A stretch of DNA of 64,000 bases from CBDCTM01 sp965222005. Lineage in GTDB: Bacteria > Bacteroidota > Bacteroidia > Chitinophagales > Saprospiraceae. A program made the position numbers and the translations under genes. Below, in pieces: positions 1 to 8,363 of this stretch. Position 1 is the stretch's first letter; the number at the start of each line of letters is the position of its first letter. The DNA lies in the NCBI GenBank assembly GCA_965222005.1, contig OZ244935.1, forward strand, positions 4,650,001 to 4,714,000, given 5' to 3'. The notes below the pieces were generated by a model. It was not told the origin of the DNA. It worked only from the letters and a program-made list of their open reading frames with translations, and searched no databases.

Positions 1-494
1 CCAGCAACTATGGCAGCGTCAACTATACTGTTTTTGAAAATGATGGAAACGGCCATTTTGATGTGGCCACACTACTGCCGGGGGCCAATCTGGCCAGCTG
101 CGCCATCCTTCACGATCGCGACAATGACGGCGACCTGGATATTAGCGGTACCGATGAAGGAGATGATGTGGTGATTCTTTTTGAAAATTCGGGGCCGAGT
201 ATAGTGGTCGATCCAAAAGCTCAGTTTCAGCTAAACGTATATCCCAACCCTACTGCCTCCAAGCTCCACATCAGCTACGAACTGAAAACCGCTGCGCAGG
301 TAGAGTTGGCCCTTTACGATTTGCATGGCAGGCTCGTAAGCCAGATTTTTTCAGAGCCCAAAGCCAGTGGCTTGCATTTCGACGGCTGGCAGCCACCAGG
401 CAGCCTGGCTGAGAGCATGGCCAAAGGCCAATACGTTTTAATAATGAAAGTGGATGAATATACCCTCGCTCAAAAGATCACTTGGGCGAAGTAG
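1..494 (+). CDS. T9SS cargo protein, C-terminal part (FG-GAP/VCBS repeat, sorting domain)
   Basis: The reading frame is open from the left edge (first full codon at base 3), so the gene starts outside the window and only about 163 C-terminal residues are visible. They contain calcium-binding FG-GAP/VCBS-like motifs (FENDGNGHFD, then DRDNDGDLDI), followed by a linker and a typical type A T9SS C-terminal sorting domain of about 75 residues. The sorting domain has the YPNPTASKL start, a central LYDLHGRLV strand and an ending of the GQYVLIMKV type. The protein is probably exported across the outer membrane and anchored or released by the T9SS. The next gene starts 36 bases downstream on the same strand and has the same architecture, so the two may be a tandem duplicate pair. 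The full-length domain content cannot be judged. Confidence 0.85.
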   Translation, partial: SNYGSVNYTVFENDGNGHFDVATLLPGANLASCAILHDRDNDGDLDISGTDEGDDVVILFENSGPSIVVDPKAQFQLNVYPNPTASKLHISYELKTAAQVELALYDLHGRLVSQIFSEPKASGLHFDGWQPPGSLAESMAKGQYVLIMKVDEYTLAQKITWAK

Positions 495-530
495 TCATGT
501 ATAATCATTTGATTGTCAATACAATACATT

Positions 531-2252
531 ATGAAAATCCTCCTGCATATTCTGTCATTCCTGCTTTGCTTGCCAAGCCTGCTGCCCGGGCAGCACTGGG
601 TACAAAGTATCACACCTGCGCAAAATGCCATCGCCCTGCAAGATAATACCAGCTTCATCATAGAGTTCTCCGAAGTTATTGATAATAGTAGCCTTTCAGC
701 CACTTCCATCAAAATAATTGGAGAGCACAATGGTTATTACAATTTTGTAAAAGCCTTCCAGTCGCCCTCCTCACTCACCTTGACACCTACTGAGAACTTT
801 CGCCCGGGCGAGCAAATCACGCTGATATTGACCCGCAGCATCCAAAACAATAGCGGCACCAGCATGCCTTCGGCTTTTATCGCCACTTACCAGATAGCGA
901 GTTGGGGCCTGTTTGGCGATTTCAGCGCCATCGAGCTAGCTACAGCTACTGAACCTTATGCACTTGCCGCAGCTGATTTTGATTCCGATGGCGATGTGGA
1001 TCTTGTCACGGCTAATCGTGGCTCACATAACATTAGCTTTCTAAGAAACGATGGCAATACCACCTTTTCGCCTACATTATACCCTGTTGGGCTCAATCCC
1101 GAAGATATAGCAACAGGGGATTTTGATGCCGATGGCCACATTGATCTGGCCGTTGCCTGTGCAGGAGGCGATGAAATTTATTTGCTGGAAAATACGGGCC
1201 TGTCGGGGCTCAGGTTTCAAACATCACAAATGCTGGATATTGGCGAGCCGCCACATGGCATTGCTTCCAATGACCTGGATGGCGACGGCGATCTTGACCT
1301 GCTTGTATCCACCTTCAGTAGCGGAAAAGTCATTAGCCTGATGAATAATGGCAGTGGTGCTTTTTCCAATTCCGCAACCAATTTTACCGGATCGCTATTG
1401 GAGAAAGCCATCCTCAAAGATGTCAACAATGACGGTGATCTCGATGCCGCCATCTGCAGCTTTGGCTTTGGCAAATTATTTATTTTGGAAAACAACGGCA
1501 GCGGAGAGCTGGACGAATTGAACGATATTACCCTAGGCAGCCAGCCACACATTCCTGCTTCTGCCGATCTCAATGCCGATGGGTTTGAAGACATCATCGT
1601 GCCCAACTCATCTCCCAACAATTTGCATATCCTGCTCAACAACGGCACCGCTTCCTTCAATCTGGCACCGATTTTTTCGGTCTCAGCTACTCCCTGGGCC
1701 GTTACAACTTTTGATATGGAGGCTGATGGAGATATGGATGTGGCTGTGACTGCCAGAGGCTCGGAGCAAGTCGTGGTTTTAGCCAATGATGGGCAAGGCA
1801 ATTTGGCTTTCCACCAGGGCTTGCCAACTGGCAGCCTTCCCGGTATGCTCATCGCAGCCGATTTTGACGGAAATGAGACAGAAGACCTGGCCGTTTGCAA
1901 TGAGCAAAGCAACACTGTATCGATATTTTTTAACGAGATACTTGGAGCTGCGGAGGAAGCCGATCCGTTGGCCGTTACACTTAGGCTGGGGCCCAACCCG
2001 GCAAGAAACACACTACTGGTGGAATTGGAAGTCCGGCAAAGCTGTCATCACCATTCTGTGGCTGTATGTTCTCTTGATGGTCGGATAGTCCGACTGCTTA
2101 GTGAGGGGCAACTGAAAGCCGGGCGGCACCAATGGCAATGGTCGGGCCAGGCGGATAGTGGAGCTGCCCTATCAGCGGGCATGTACTATTTGCAGCTGAA
2201 AACAGCACAATCGGTTAAGAGTTTTCCAATTGTTTGGATGCCCTTTCGTTAG
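531..2252 (+). CDS. Secreted FG-GAP/VCBS repeat protein with Ig-like domain and T9SS sorting domain
   Basis: I chose the ATG at 531, giving 573 residues and a classic signal peptide (MKILLHILSFLLCLPSLLPG). A TTG 18 bases upstream would add six residues before it. Mature domains in order are: an Ig-like domain of the SbsA/Big_5 type (about residues 25-125, with the P-x-x-N-A-I and I-E-F-S-E-V-I patterns); then about seven FG-GAP/VCBS repeats with Asp-rich calcium loops (DFDSDGDVD, DFDADGHID, DLDGDGDLD, DVNNDGDLD, DLNADGFED, DMEADGDMD, DFDGNETED) that probably form a beta-propeller; and a T9SS type A sorting domain over the last 80 residues (LGPNPARNT ... GMYYLQLKT). The role is probably surface adhesion or binding; no catalytic motif is seen. 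It overlaps the end of the convergent histidine kinase gene by 4 bases. Confidence 0.9.
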   Translation: MKILLHILSFLLCLPSLLPGQHWVQSITPAQNAIALQDNTSFIIEFSEVIDNSSLSATSIKIIGEHNGYYNFVKAFQSPSSLTLTPTENFRPGEQITLILTRSIQNNSGTSMPSAFIATYQIASWGLFGDFSAIELATATEPYALAAADFDSDGDVDLVTANRGSHNISFLRNDGNTTFSPTLYPVGLNPEDIATGDFDADGHIDLAVACAGGDEIYLLENTGLSGLRFQTSQMLDIGEPPHGIASNDLDGDGDLDLLVSTFSSGKVISLMNNGSGAFSNSATNFTGSLLEKAILKDVNNDGDLDAAICSFGFGKLFILENNGSGELDELNDITLGSQPHIPASADLNADGFEDIIVPNSSPNNLHILLNNGTASFNLAPIFSVSATPWAVTTFDMEADGDMDVAVTARGSEQVVVLANDGQGNLAFHQGLPTGSLPGMLIAADFDGNETEDLAVCNEQSNTVSIFFNEILGAAEEADPLAVTLRLGPNPARNTLLVELEVRQSCHHHSVAVCSLDGRIVRLLSEGQLKAGRHQWQWSGQADSGAALSAGMYYLQLKTAQSVKSFPIVWMPFR

Positions 2253-4432
2253 TTGGGCAGCATGGTTTTTGGCTTCACCAATAAGTTGGACTGCAGTTCT
2301 GCAAGATTCAAAGGAATGCGAAAGAAGAAGGTACTACCACTCCCCTTTGTGGATTCCAGCCAGATTTCGCCATGATGTTTTTCTACAATTTTTTTGCAGG
2401 TTGACAAACCGATCCCACTACCCTCAAATTCATCCTGCGTGTGGAGGCGGCGGAACATTTCGAATATCTTACCCTGATCCTCCTCTGCTATCCCGATACC
2501 ATTGTCTTTTACAAAATACAGATGCCCTTCATCCGTTTTGCGATACCCAACCGCTAGCTGGGGTTGCTGCTCATTCGTAAATTTGATTGCGTTGCTGATC
2601 AGGTTTTGAAACAGCTGCATCATCTGTGAGCGGCTGGCCTGGATTTTTGGAAATTCGCTGTAATCAATGAGGAGCTTGACATTTTTCTCTCTGATTTTAA
2701 AGTGCAAAGTAGAAACGACAATTTCGATCAGCCGGGCACTGTCGATCAGCTCGAAGACCTGTTGTTGAGTGTTCACACGGCTGTAGGAGAGCAAATCGGA
2801 AAGCAAGGTTTCCATTCGGCCTACCGCATCAATAATGAAGCCCATAAACTCAGCAGCGTTTTCATCAAACATTCCAGAGTAGCGCTTTTTGAGCAGCGTG
2901 GTGTAGGAGCTGATCATTCGGAGCGGCTCTTTGAGGTCGTGAGAAGCTACGTAAGCAAATTGTTTTAAATCCTCGTTGGATGTTTCCAGCTTTGAATTTT
3001 GAAGGCGAATCTGCTCGTTTTTTTCTTCCAGCAAACTATTCTGTGATTCGAGCAAAGCATTGGCTTCCTTTCGTTTGGCATTGGCCAATTCCAGCTGATC
3101 GTTTTGCTGCTTTATTTTGCTGTTCTTCTCTTCCAGCAAAGCATTCGACTGGCGTTGAAGCTTATACCTGCTATATAATAGCCTGATAATCAGCAAGAAA
3201 AACAATGCAGACCCAAATAATATGTATTTATACAATTTGTTGATCTGGTTCTCCTTTTGGTATAGCTCCTGCTGTTTTTTCAGCAAATTGATCTCTGCTT
3301 CCCGTTTTTGAATTTCGTACAACGACTTCTTCTCACCCATCTGCTTGAGGGTAGCTTCACTGAGTACAGAGTCCTTCACAGCCACATATTTTATCAAATA
3401 CTCGTATGCTTCCTCATGCTGATTGAGTCTTTTGTAGGCATCGGCATAGGATTTATAAATTTCTGATATGCGGGATTTGGTATCAATCTGCTTGGCCAGT
3501 TCCAGGGCTTTGCCAAGGTAGTCTTTGGCATACTCAATCTTACCCGACCGAATGTGTACCAGCGCGATGGATCGATAGGTACCGATGAGGCCCCATTTGT
3601 CTTTGAGATCCAGCTTTAGCTGCATGCTCTTCACCAAATACCCCAATGCCCGGTCATAGTTTTCTTTCAGCGTATAGTTGGAGCCAATGTTGTGCGCAGC
3701 ATAAGCAATGCCTGTTTTGTATTCAATCTTCTCTGCCAACTTCAGCGATTGCACGTTATAATCGAGCGCAAGTTCAATTTGTCCAAGTCGCTCATAAGCG
3801 CTGCCTATAGCAGCCAGGCAGGCGTACATAGAGGTTGGGTTGGAGTCATTGCCAAAGGTATGGCGCGCCTTTTGGTAATGCTCCAATGCTTGTTGATAGC
3901 GCTCCTGATAGAAAAAAATTGTACCCAACTCATAGTAGGATGTGGCAATACTCGCCGAATCGGCAATGGCTTCACTGAGCTGTAGGGCCTGCAATTGATA
4001 ATCGTAGGAGGTCTCAAATTCGCCTATCGATTGATACACAGAGGCGATCCGGCGGACGGTTTTAGCTTTGAGCTGCTTGTCCTTTTCAATATAATGGGAC
4101 TCCAGCGCAATGAAATAGCACTCCAGCGCCTGCTGATAAACACTCAGCTTGTTGAATAAATGACCGAGATGGAAATTCAGTTCCGTGATAGATTGCTGAT
4201 CAGAGTTTTTTTGGGCAAGCTGCAGCGCCAGTTGATATTGGATAATCGCTTTTTCAAAATATTCGTTCGCCTCATAGCGCCGCGCAGTCTCCATATATAA
4301 CATTTTCCAGCTATACTCACCCGATTCTTTGGCAATGTACGTGACCTCATTATCGGCCAATGATTGCTTTGGCAGTACCCCCAAACAAAGGAGCATGCAA
4401 AAATAAACAATATGTATTCGGGCAGATTTCAT
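2249..4432 (-). CDS. TPR-repeat sensor histidine kinase
   Basis: A 727-residue membrane sensor kinase. It has an N-terminal signal peptide (residues 1-26, ending ...KQSLA), about eight tetratricopeptide repeats (about 35-390) that should lie in the periplasm, one membrane span near residues 400-420, and a long coiled coil (about 425-490). A phytochrome-type HisKA domain follows, with the phosphoacceptor His498 in SHDLKEPLR. The C-terminal HATPase_c domain has the N box (NLISNAIKFT), G1 (DNGIGIAEE) and G2 (GSGIGLS). This TPR-TM-HisKA-HATPase architecture is common in Bacteroidota. No response regulator gene is adjacent, so its partner is elsewhere and the signal is unknown. The 339 bases upstream carry no gene. 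Confidence 0.92.
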   Translation of the reverse strand: MKSARIHIVYFCMLLCLGVLPKQSLADNEVTYIAKESGEYSWKMLYMETARRYEANEYFEKAIIQYQLALQLAQKNSDQQSITELNFHLGHLFNKLSVYQQALECYFIALESHYIEKDKQLKAKTVRRIASVYQSIGEFETSYDYQLQALQLSEAIADSASIATSYYELGTIFFYQERYQQALEHYQKARHTFGNDSNPTSMYACLAAIGSAYERLGQIELALDYNVQSLKLAEKIEYKTGIAYAAHNIGSNYTLKENYDRALGYLVKSMQLKLDLKDKWGLIGTYRSIALVHIRSGKIEYAKDYLGKALELAKQIDTKSRISEIYKSYADAYKRLNQHEEAYEYLIKYVAVKDSVLSEATLKQMGEKKSLYEIQKREAEINLLKKQQELYQKENQINKLYKYILFGSALFFLLIIRLLYSRYKLQRQSNALLEEKNSKIKQQNDQLELANAKRKEANALLESQNSLLEEKNEQIRLQNSKLETSNEDLKQFAYVASHDLKEPLRMISSYTTLLKKRYSGMFDENAAEFMGFIIDAVGRMETLLSDLLSYSRVNTQQQVFELIDSARLIEIVVSTLHFKIREKNVKLLIDYSEFPKIQASRSQMMQLFQNLISNAIKFTNEQQPQLAVGYRKTDEGHLYFVKDNGIGIAEEDQGKIFEMFRRLHTQDEFEGSGIGLSTCKKIVEKHHGEIWLESTKGSGSTFFFRIPLNLAELQSNLLVKPKTMLPN

Positions 4433-4771
4433 ATGTGCGCAAAAAGGACAGTTCTTGCAATATAGACCACAACAACCTGTTTACTTCTTCTTTTTCGTTT
4501 TTCCAAAAAGAATTGTCCCCTTTGGACGTATGACTGAAAACATGAGAGATGAGGCAAGGGGCAAAAAAACTGAAAAAAACAGCATTCAATTCCTTGCCCA
4601 TAAAGATCAAAGACCATACCGAAGCAGGCACCCAAATGCTTGTTTTCAGCAGTTTCAGAAACCCCTTATATGGATGAAAAAAGGCAAAACCAGATGCATA
4701 TGGTATGGGAGAAAACCTAAAAAGCGAGGGAAAATTTCATAAGCCTTCCTATCGTTGTGGAAGGGCGCATA
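4433..4771. other. Intergenic region between histidine kinase start and gtrA end
   Basis: This 339-base AT-rich stretch lies upstream of the minus-strand kinase gene and downstream of the minus-strand lipid cluster. It should contain the kinase promoter, but I could not find a good TAnnTTTG element. One plus-strand open frame (4455-4742) crosses it; its product is Lys/Arg/Phe-rich with no recognisable features, and I regard it as chance. The only structure is the hairpin listed at 4744-4764. Confidence 0.6.
4744..4764 (-). terminator. Possible hairpin terminator after gtrA
   Basis: A 6-bp inverted repeat (CCTTCC at 4744-4749 and GGAAGG at 4759-4764, 9-base loop) lies just 7 bases past the gtrA stop, at the end of the minus-strand lipid cluster. 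No clean T-tract follows it on the minus strand, so termination is only suggested. Confidence 0.3.
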
Positions 4772-5209
4772 TTACTTGAATACAAACCACCGGTGGAGGG
4801 TATAGCTGAAGCCAATACCCACAAAGACGGAGGCTACTATTTTGGATAGAATATAATTCAATCCTCCATATTCGGTAATCAGATAGAGAAGCAAGGTATT
4901 GAGCAACATACTTCCGGCAGCCACCATCACATACTTCGCAGCCTGCCACCACATCTGCTTGTGGGTAGCTACAAAGGCCCAGTATCTGCCCAGACTAAAG
5001 CTGGTAATTGCTCCACACAGGGTGCCGGCTATATTGGAAAGCACGTACCAGATGCCGAAAAGCTCGGTGAGGCTGATTACGACCAGAAAATCAACTGCGG
5101 TAGCAGTCAAGGCTGAGATCTGCGCTCTGAAAAAGCTTACAAAGGCCTTCGGACGCTGGCCGTCGGACGCCTTGTGCAGCTTGGCCCTATGAGAAAGTTG
5201 ATTGCTCAT
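4772..5209 (-). CDS. GtrA-family membrane protein
   Basis: A 145-residue polytopic membrane protein with four predicted membrane spans and the GtrA-family layout. It has a basic N-terminus, then spans around ISALTATAVDFLVV, WYVLSNIAGTLCGAI, YVMVAAGSMLLNTLLL and IVASVFVGIGFSYTL, and ends with the typical HRWFVFK. GtrA proteins are linked to translocation of polyprenyl-linked sugars or to cell-surface glycan and lipid synthesis, usually without a proven mechanism. Its ATG overlaps the pgpA stop codon (ATGA, 5206-5209), implying translational coupling, and it is the last gene of the sphingolipid/inositol-lipid cluster. I infer a role in moving or modifying a lipid intermediate or head-group sugar; this is context only. 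Confidence 0.85.
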   Translation of the reverse strand: MSNQLSHRAKLHKASDGQRPKAFVSFFRAQISALTATAVDFLVVISLTELFGIWYVLSNIAGTLCGAITSFSLGRYWAFVATHKQMWWQAAKYVMVAAGSMLLNTLLLYLITEYGGLNYILSKIVASVFVGIGFSYTLHRWFVFK

Positions 5210-5700
5210 TTATAGAAAAAATATACACCTATTTGAAGTATAAGATTGGTATAAACTCCTGCCAGTACATCATCCATCATCACCCCCCACCCTCCTGGCA
5301 ATCGCTCTAAATCTCTGATAAACAATGGCTTAAATATATCAAAAACGCGGAATAATAAAAAGGCTGCGATCCATATTGGCCAGGAAGGAACCACCCACAG
5401 CATGGCAATCCACATACCCACCATCTCATCGATCACTACCCTGGAAGGGTCTTTACCCCATTCTCCTTCCAACTGATTGGCCGACCAAACTCCAATGATG
5501 AAAAATACTACTACCCCTGCCAGCAGCCATAGCTGCCCTTTTCCATCAAGCTGCCAGAGGCCCGCTTCCGGATAGCCCGTCGGTATCAACAAAAGAGCAG
5601 CCAGCAAGCTGCCCGCCGTACCCGGCGCCACCGGCGAATAGCCCGATCCAAACCCAGATGCAAACAATTTGCAAATGCTCCCCTTCATAATATCCAGCAT
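5206..5700 (-). CDS. pgpA: Phosphatidylglycerophosphatase A family (candidate PI-phosphate phosphatase)
   Basis: A 164-residue membrane phosphatase of the PgpA family. Its signatures are the N-terminal FGSGYSPVAPGTAGS, the acidic VVIDEMVGMW motif mid-protein and the C-terminal GGWGVMMDDVLAGVY motif, with hydrophobic spans between them. PgpA normally dephosphorylates phosphatidylglycerol phosphate. It sits directly after inositol-3-phosphate synthase and in the same cluster as a CDP-alcohol phosphatidyltransferase, so it could instead (or also) dephosphorylate phosphatidylinositol phosphate to phosphatidylinositol. PgpA-like genes have that position in Bacteroides inositol-lipid clusters. A second ATG at 5688 is a possible alternative start. 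It overlaps gtrA by 4 bases. Confidence 0.88.
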   Translation of the reverse strand: MLDIMKGSICKLFASGFGSGYSPVAPGTAGSLLAALLLIPTGYPEAGLWQLDGKGQLWLLAGVVVFFIIGVWSANQLEGEWGKDPSRVVIDEMVGMWIAMLWVVPSWPIWIAAFLLFRVFDIFKPLFIRDLERLPGGWGVMMDDVLAGVYTNLILQIGVYFFYK

Positions 5701-5834
5701 ATTTGTTCCACAGAATTGCCCTTCGCCCCTGCTTCGCCTGGTTCCCCGAACGCCAAGTACTTGAACAGGCCCATTGCTACAATTACTGTGTGATTAAGCT
5801 TGAAATACTGTTCAAACAATTCGAAGCAGTCGCA

Positions 5835-7148
5835 CTAGTAGTAATAATCGAGGCCCAAATGTGTAATCAGCTCTTCCCCACCCAGATGCCGCAAGGTGTT
5901 TTTCAACTTCATCAACTGCTTAAACAAGTCGTGCATCGGGCGGAGTCCTTTGGCAGATTGTGGTGACTTAAAGTAAAAGGATAGCCACTCCTGGATGCCA
6001 TCCATTCCGCTGCGCTTGGCCAGATCGAGGAATAGCGCCAAATCCAGCACGATCGGTGCGGCTAAAATGGAATCGCGGCAGAGGAAATCGATTTTGATCT
6101 GCATGGGGTAGTTCAACCAACCGCGGATGTCCAGATTATCCCAGCCTTCCTTATTGTCGCCGCGCGGAGGATAGTAGTTGATGCGCACTTTGTGATAGAG
6201 CTCACCATAGAGTTCCTTATGCAAGTCCGGCTCGAAGATGTTTTCCAACACGCCCAACTTTGATACCTCTTTTGTTTTAAAACTTTCGGGATCATCCAAT
6301 ACTTCACCATCCCGATTGCCCAAAATATTGGTAGAAAACCAACCGTTTACGCCCAGCGAACGAGCTTTGAGGCCGGGAGCAATGATGGTTTTTATCAATG
6401 TTTGGCCGGTCTTGAAATCCTTGCCGGCGATCGGAGTATTGGTTTGGCGGGCCAGTTCTACTAGTGCCGGCACATCACCCGACAAATTGGGCGCACCATT
6501 GGCATAGGGCACTCCCGATTTGATAGCAGCATATGCATAGATCATGCTGGGCGGGATTTTAGGATCGTTATTTTTCAATCCCTCTTCCAATGCTTTGAGG
6601 CTTCGGTGTACTTTGGATTCTTTCATATATACCTCCGTAGAACCGCACCAGATCATCACCAGACGATCGCATTTGTTGGTCTTTTTGAAGTCTTCAATGT
6701 CGCGCATCAGCGCTTTGGCCATCGCCATTTTGGTTTTATTTCTCTTGACATACTTGCCGTCCAGTTTTTTTACATAGCGGGAGTCAAAGACTGCTTTCAT
6801 GGGTTTGATCCGCCTCAAATCCGTCTTCACCTGATCGAGTAGCGTTTTATCCAGTACCTGTGCATGCAGAGCCGATTCGTACACATTGTCTTCAAAAATA
6901 TCCCAGCCACCAAAGACGATGTCTTTCATGCTGGCAAGCGGTACAAAGTCTTTTATTTTCGGATTTCTGTTTTCCGTTCTTTTGCCCAGTCGGATGGAGT
7001 CCATTTGAGTTAATGAACCAATCGGCAAGGCCAGGCCCTTATTGACGGCCACCACGCCTGCAATCACTGTGGTGGCTACGGCCCCCAAACCGGGCAGCAG
7101 AACTCCGAGTTTTCCTTTGGGTTTAGCTATGGATGTTTTCTCTTTCAT
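5835..7148 (-). CDS. ino1: Inositol-3-phosphate synthase
   Basis: This 437-residue enzyme converts glucose-6-phosphate to 1D-myo-inositol 3-phosphate using NAD in a bound redox cycle. The N-terminal Rossmann motif (LLPGLGAVATT) and the family blocks are clear: VFGGWDIFEDN, IWCGSTEVY, YANGAPNLSGDVPAL, AGKDFKTGQT, NGWFSTNILGNRDG and a Lys-containing stretch around IKIDFLCRDSILAAP. The length fits the shorter bacterial and archaeal form. The gene lies inside the sphingolipid cluster, 134 bases before pgpA and 159 bases after the CerR-like gene, so it may begin a second transcript. With the CDP-alcohol phosphatidyltransferase and the Aur1-like gene it points to inositol phospholipids and inositol phosphoceramide. 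Confidence 0.95.
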   Translation of the reverse strand: MKEKTSIAKPKGKLGVLLPGLGAVATTVIAGVVAVNKGLALPIGSLTQMDSIRLGKRTENRNPKIKDFVPLASMKDIVFGGWDIFEDNVYESALHAQVLDKTLLDQVKTDLRRIKPMKAVFDSRYVKKLDGKYVKRNKTKMAMAKALMRDIEDFKKTNKCDRLVMIWCGSTEVYMKESKVHRSLKALEEGLKNNDPKIPPSMIYAYAAIKSGVPYANGAPNLSGDVPALVELARQTNTPIAGKDFKTGQTLIKTIIAPGLKARSLGVNGWFSTNILGNRDGEVLDDPESFKTKEVSKLGVLENIFEPDLHKELYGELYHKVRINYYPPRGDNKEGWDNLDIRGWLNYPMQIKIDFLCRDSILAAPIVLDLALFLDLAKRSGMDGIQEWLSFYFKSPQSAKGLRPMHDLFKQLMKLKNTLRHLGGEELITHLGLDYYY

Positions 7149-7307
7149 AATGTATGTTGTTTAGAGTGTGTTCGGAATTTTGTTCTTTTCTTTGATGAAA
7201 TGAAGCTAAAAATTGGGAACGTCGCCGCGGGCTGCGAAGCCTCTATTTTAGGAGCAGCATCAAAAAAGGGATATTTGCAGCCCAATTAATACCGCCCAAA
7301 CAAGTTC

Positions 7308-8300
7308 TTATAACCATTTATTCTTCAAATACCAGTCAATCGTTTCTTTGATTCCGTCGGGAAGCAAATATTGCGGCTCAAAGCCAATATCATTTTGCAG
7401 TGGGCGAATATCGCACTTCCAGTTCAGACTTCCCAACTCTTTGACTTTTTCCACATTAAAAATCGGTTGCCTACCCCGCAAAGCAGCCAGGTTTTGGCTG
7501 ACAAATGCTGCGCCCTTCACCAAAGCCAGCGGCACTTTGAATTTCAGACTGTGGCGCCTCTGCAAACAATCTTTAGCATAGCTGCCCAACTCATCAGCCG
7601 CATAGCTTTGGCCATCCGTCACAAAATAGGCTTTGCGGCTGTGCACTGAATCGATCAAATCTCCCACTACCCCAGCCAGGTCCTTTACGAAGATAAAACT
7701 CAGCTGCTGTCTTTTCCTGCCAATGTATGGCTCAATGCCCTTGTTAAGCAGCTTGAAGAATTGGAAAATGTCGCCTTCTCTGGGCCCGTACACAGCCGTT
7801 GGCCGAAGGATAATATATGGCAGCTCTGGCTGAGATTGAATGTATTGTTCGGCGGCCAGTTTGCTGCGACCATAGGCAGTGAGCGGCCGGGGAGTGCTGT
7901 GCGCTGAAATACAATCGGCCTCCGTTTGATCTGCCGGGCCGTAAGCTGCCAGGCTGCTGATAAAAACAAATTTGGCAGACTTGTGGTCCGCTGCGTCCAT
8001 AGCTTCTACCAAATGCCGGGTATAGCTCGTATTGACTTCAAAATATTCCTGCTCCCGCTCTGCCTTCACGATGCCGGCACAATGCACGACTGCATCGAAA
8101 GAATGCTTTTTGAAAAGCCGGGCCAGCGCATGGGTATCGGTAAAATCAATTATCTGAAACTGAATTTCGGGCTGCTGGAGGTATTGCCGACTACTCGTTT
8201 TGCGGATCGCTGCATGTACCGTCCAGCCTCTTGTCAGACAGGCTTGTGTTATAAAGCTGCCTACAAATCCGCTAGCTCCGGTAATTAATATTTGCTTCAT
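7308..8300 (-). CDS. NAD(P)-dependent epimerase/dehydratase, candidate ceramide reductase (CerR-like)
   Basis: An extended short-chain dehydrogenase of 330 residues from the ATG at 8300. An upstream ATG at 8321 would add seven residues before the Rossmann strand, which is less likely. The protein begins MKQILITGASGFVGS, with the TGxxGxxG cofactor motif. The catalytic Ser is in FISSLAAYG and the Tyr/Lys pair in YGRSK, followed by the ILRPTAVYGPRE substrate-loop motif. SDRs of this type next to Spt and BcerS-like genes reduce the 3-keto group of the acylated intermediate in Caulobacter (CerR). I infer that role here from its position directly downstream of the BcerS-like and spt genes. Other extended-SDR substrates, such as nucleotide sugars, cannot be excluded from sequence alone. 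Confidence 0.8.
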   Translation of the reverse strand: MKQILITGASGFVGSFITQACLTRGWTVHAAIRKTSSRQYLQQPEIQFQIIDFTDTHALARLFKKHSFDAVVHCAGIVKAEREQEYFEVNTSYTRHLVEAMDAADHKSAKFVFISSLAAYGPADQTEADCISAHSTPRPLTAYGRSKLAAEQYIQSQPELPYIILRPTAVYGPREGDIFQFFKLLNKGIEPYIGRKRQQLSFIFVKDLAGVVGDLIDSVHSRKAYFVTDGQSYAADELGSYAKDCLQRRHSLKFKVPLALVKGAAFVSQNLAALRGRQPIFNVEKVKELGSLNWKCDIRPLQNDIGFEPQYLLPDGIKETIDWYLKNKWL

Positions 8301-8363
8301 CAGAATGGGTGCTGCAGGCAAGGTGATGCAATCTGTACTAATAATTCACAAAATCGCCCACAA

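Noticed and set aside
1217..2011. A 264-codon open frame antisense to the FG-GAP protein gene
   Set aside because: It lies wholly opposite a gene with clear domains, and its product is low-complexity Ser/Leu/Pro-rich as expected from reading Asp/Gly/Asn repeats backwards.
4455..4742. A 95-codon plus-strand frame in the gap before the histidine kinase
   Set aside because: The product is an aromatic and basic mix without signal, motif or plausible domain, in AT-rich intergenic DNA.
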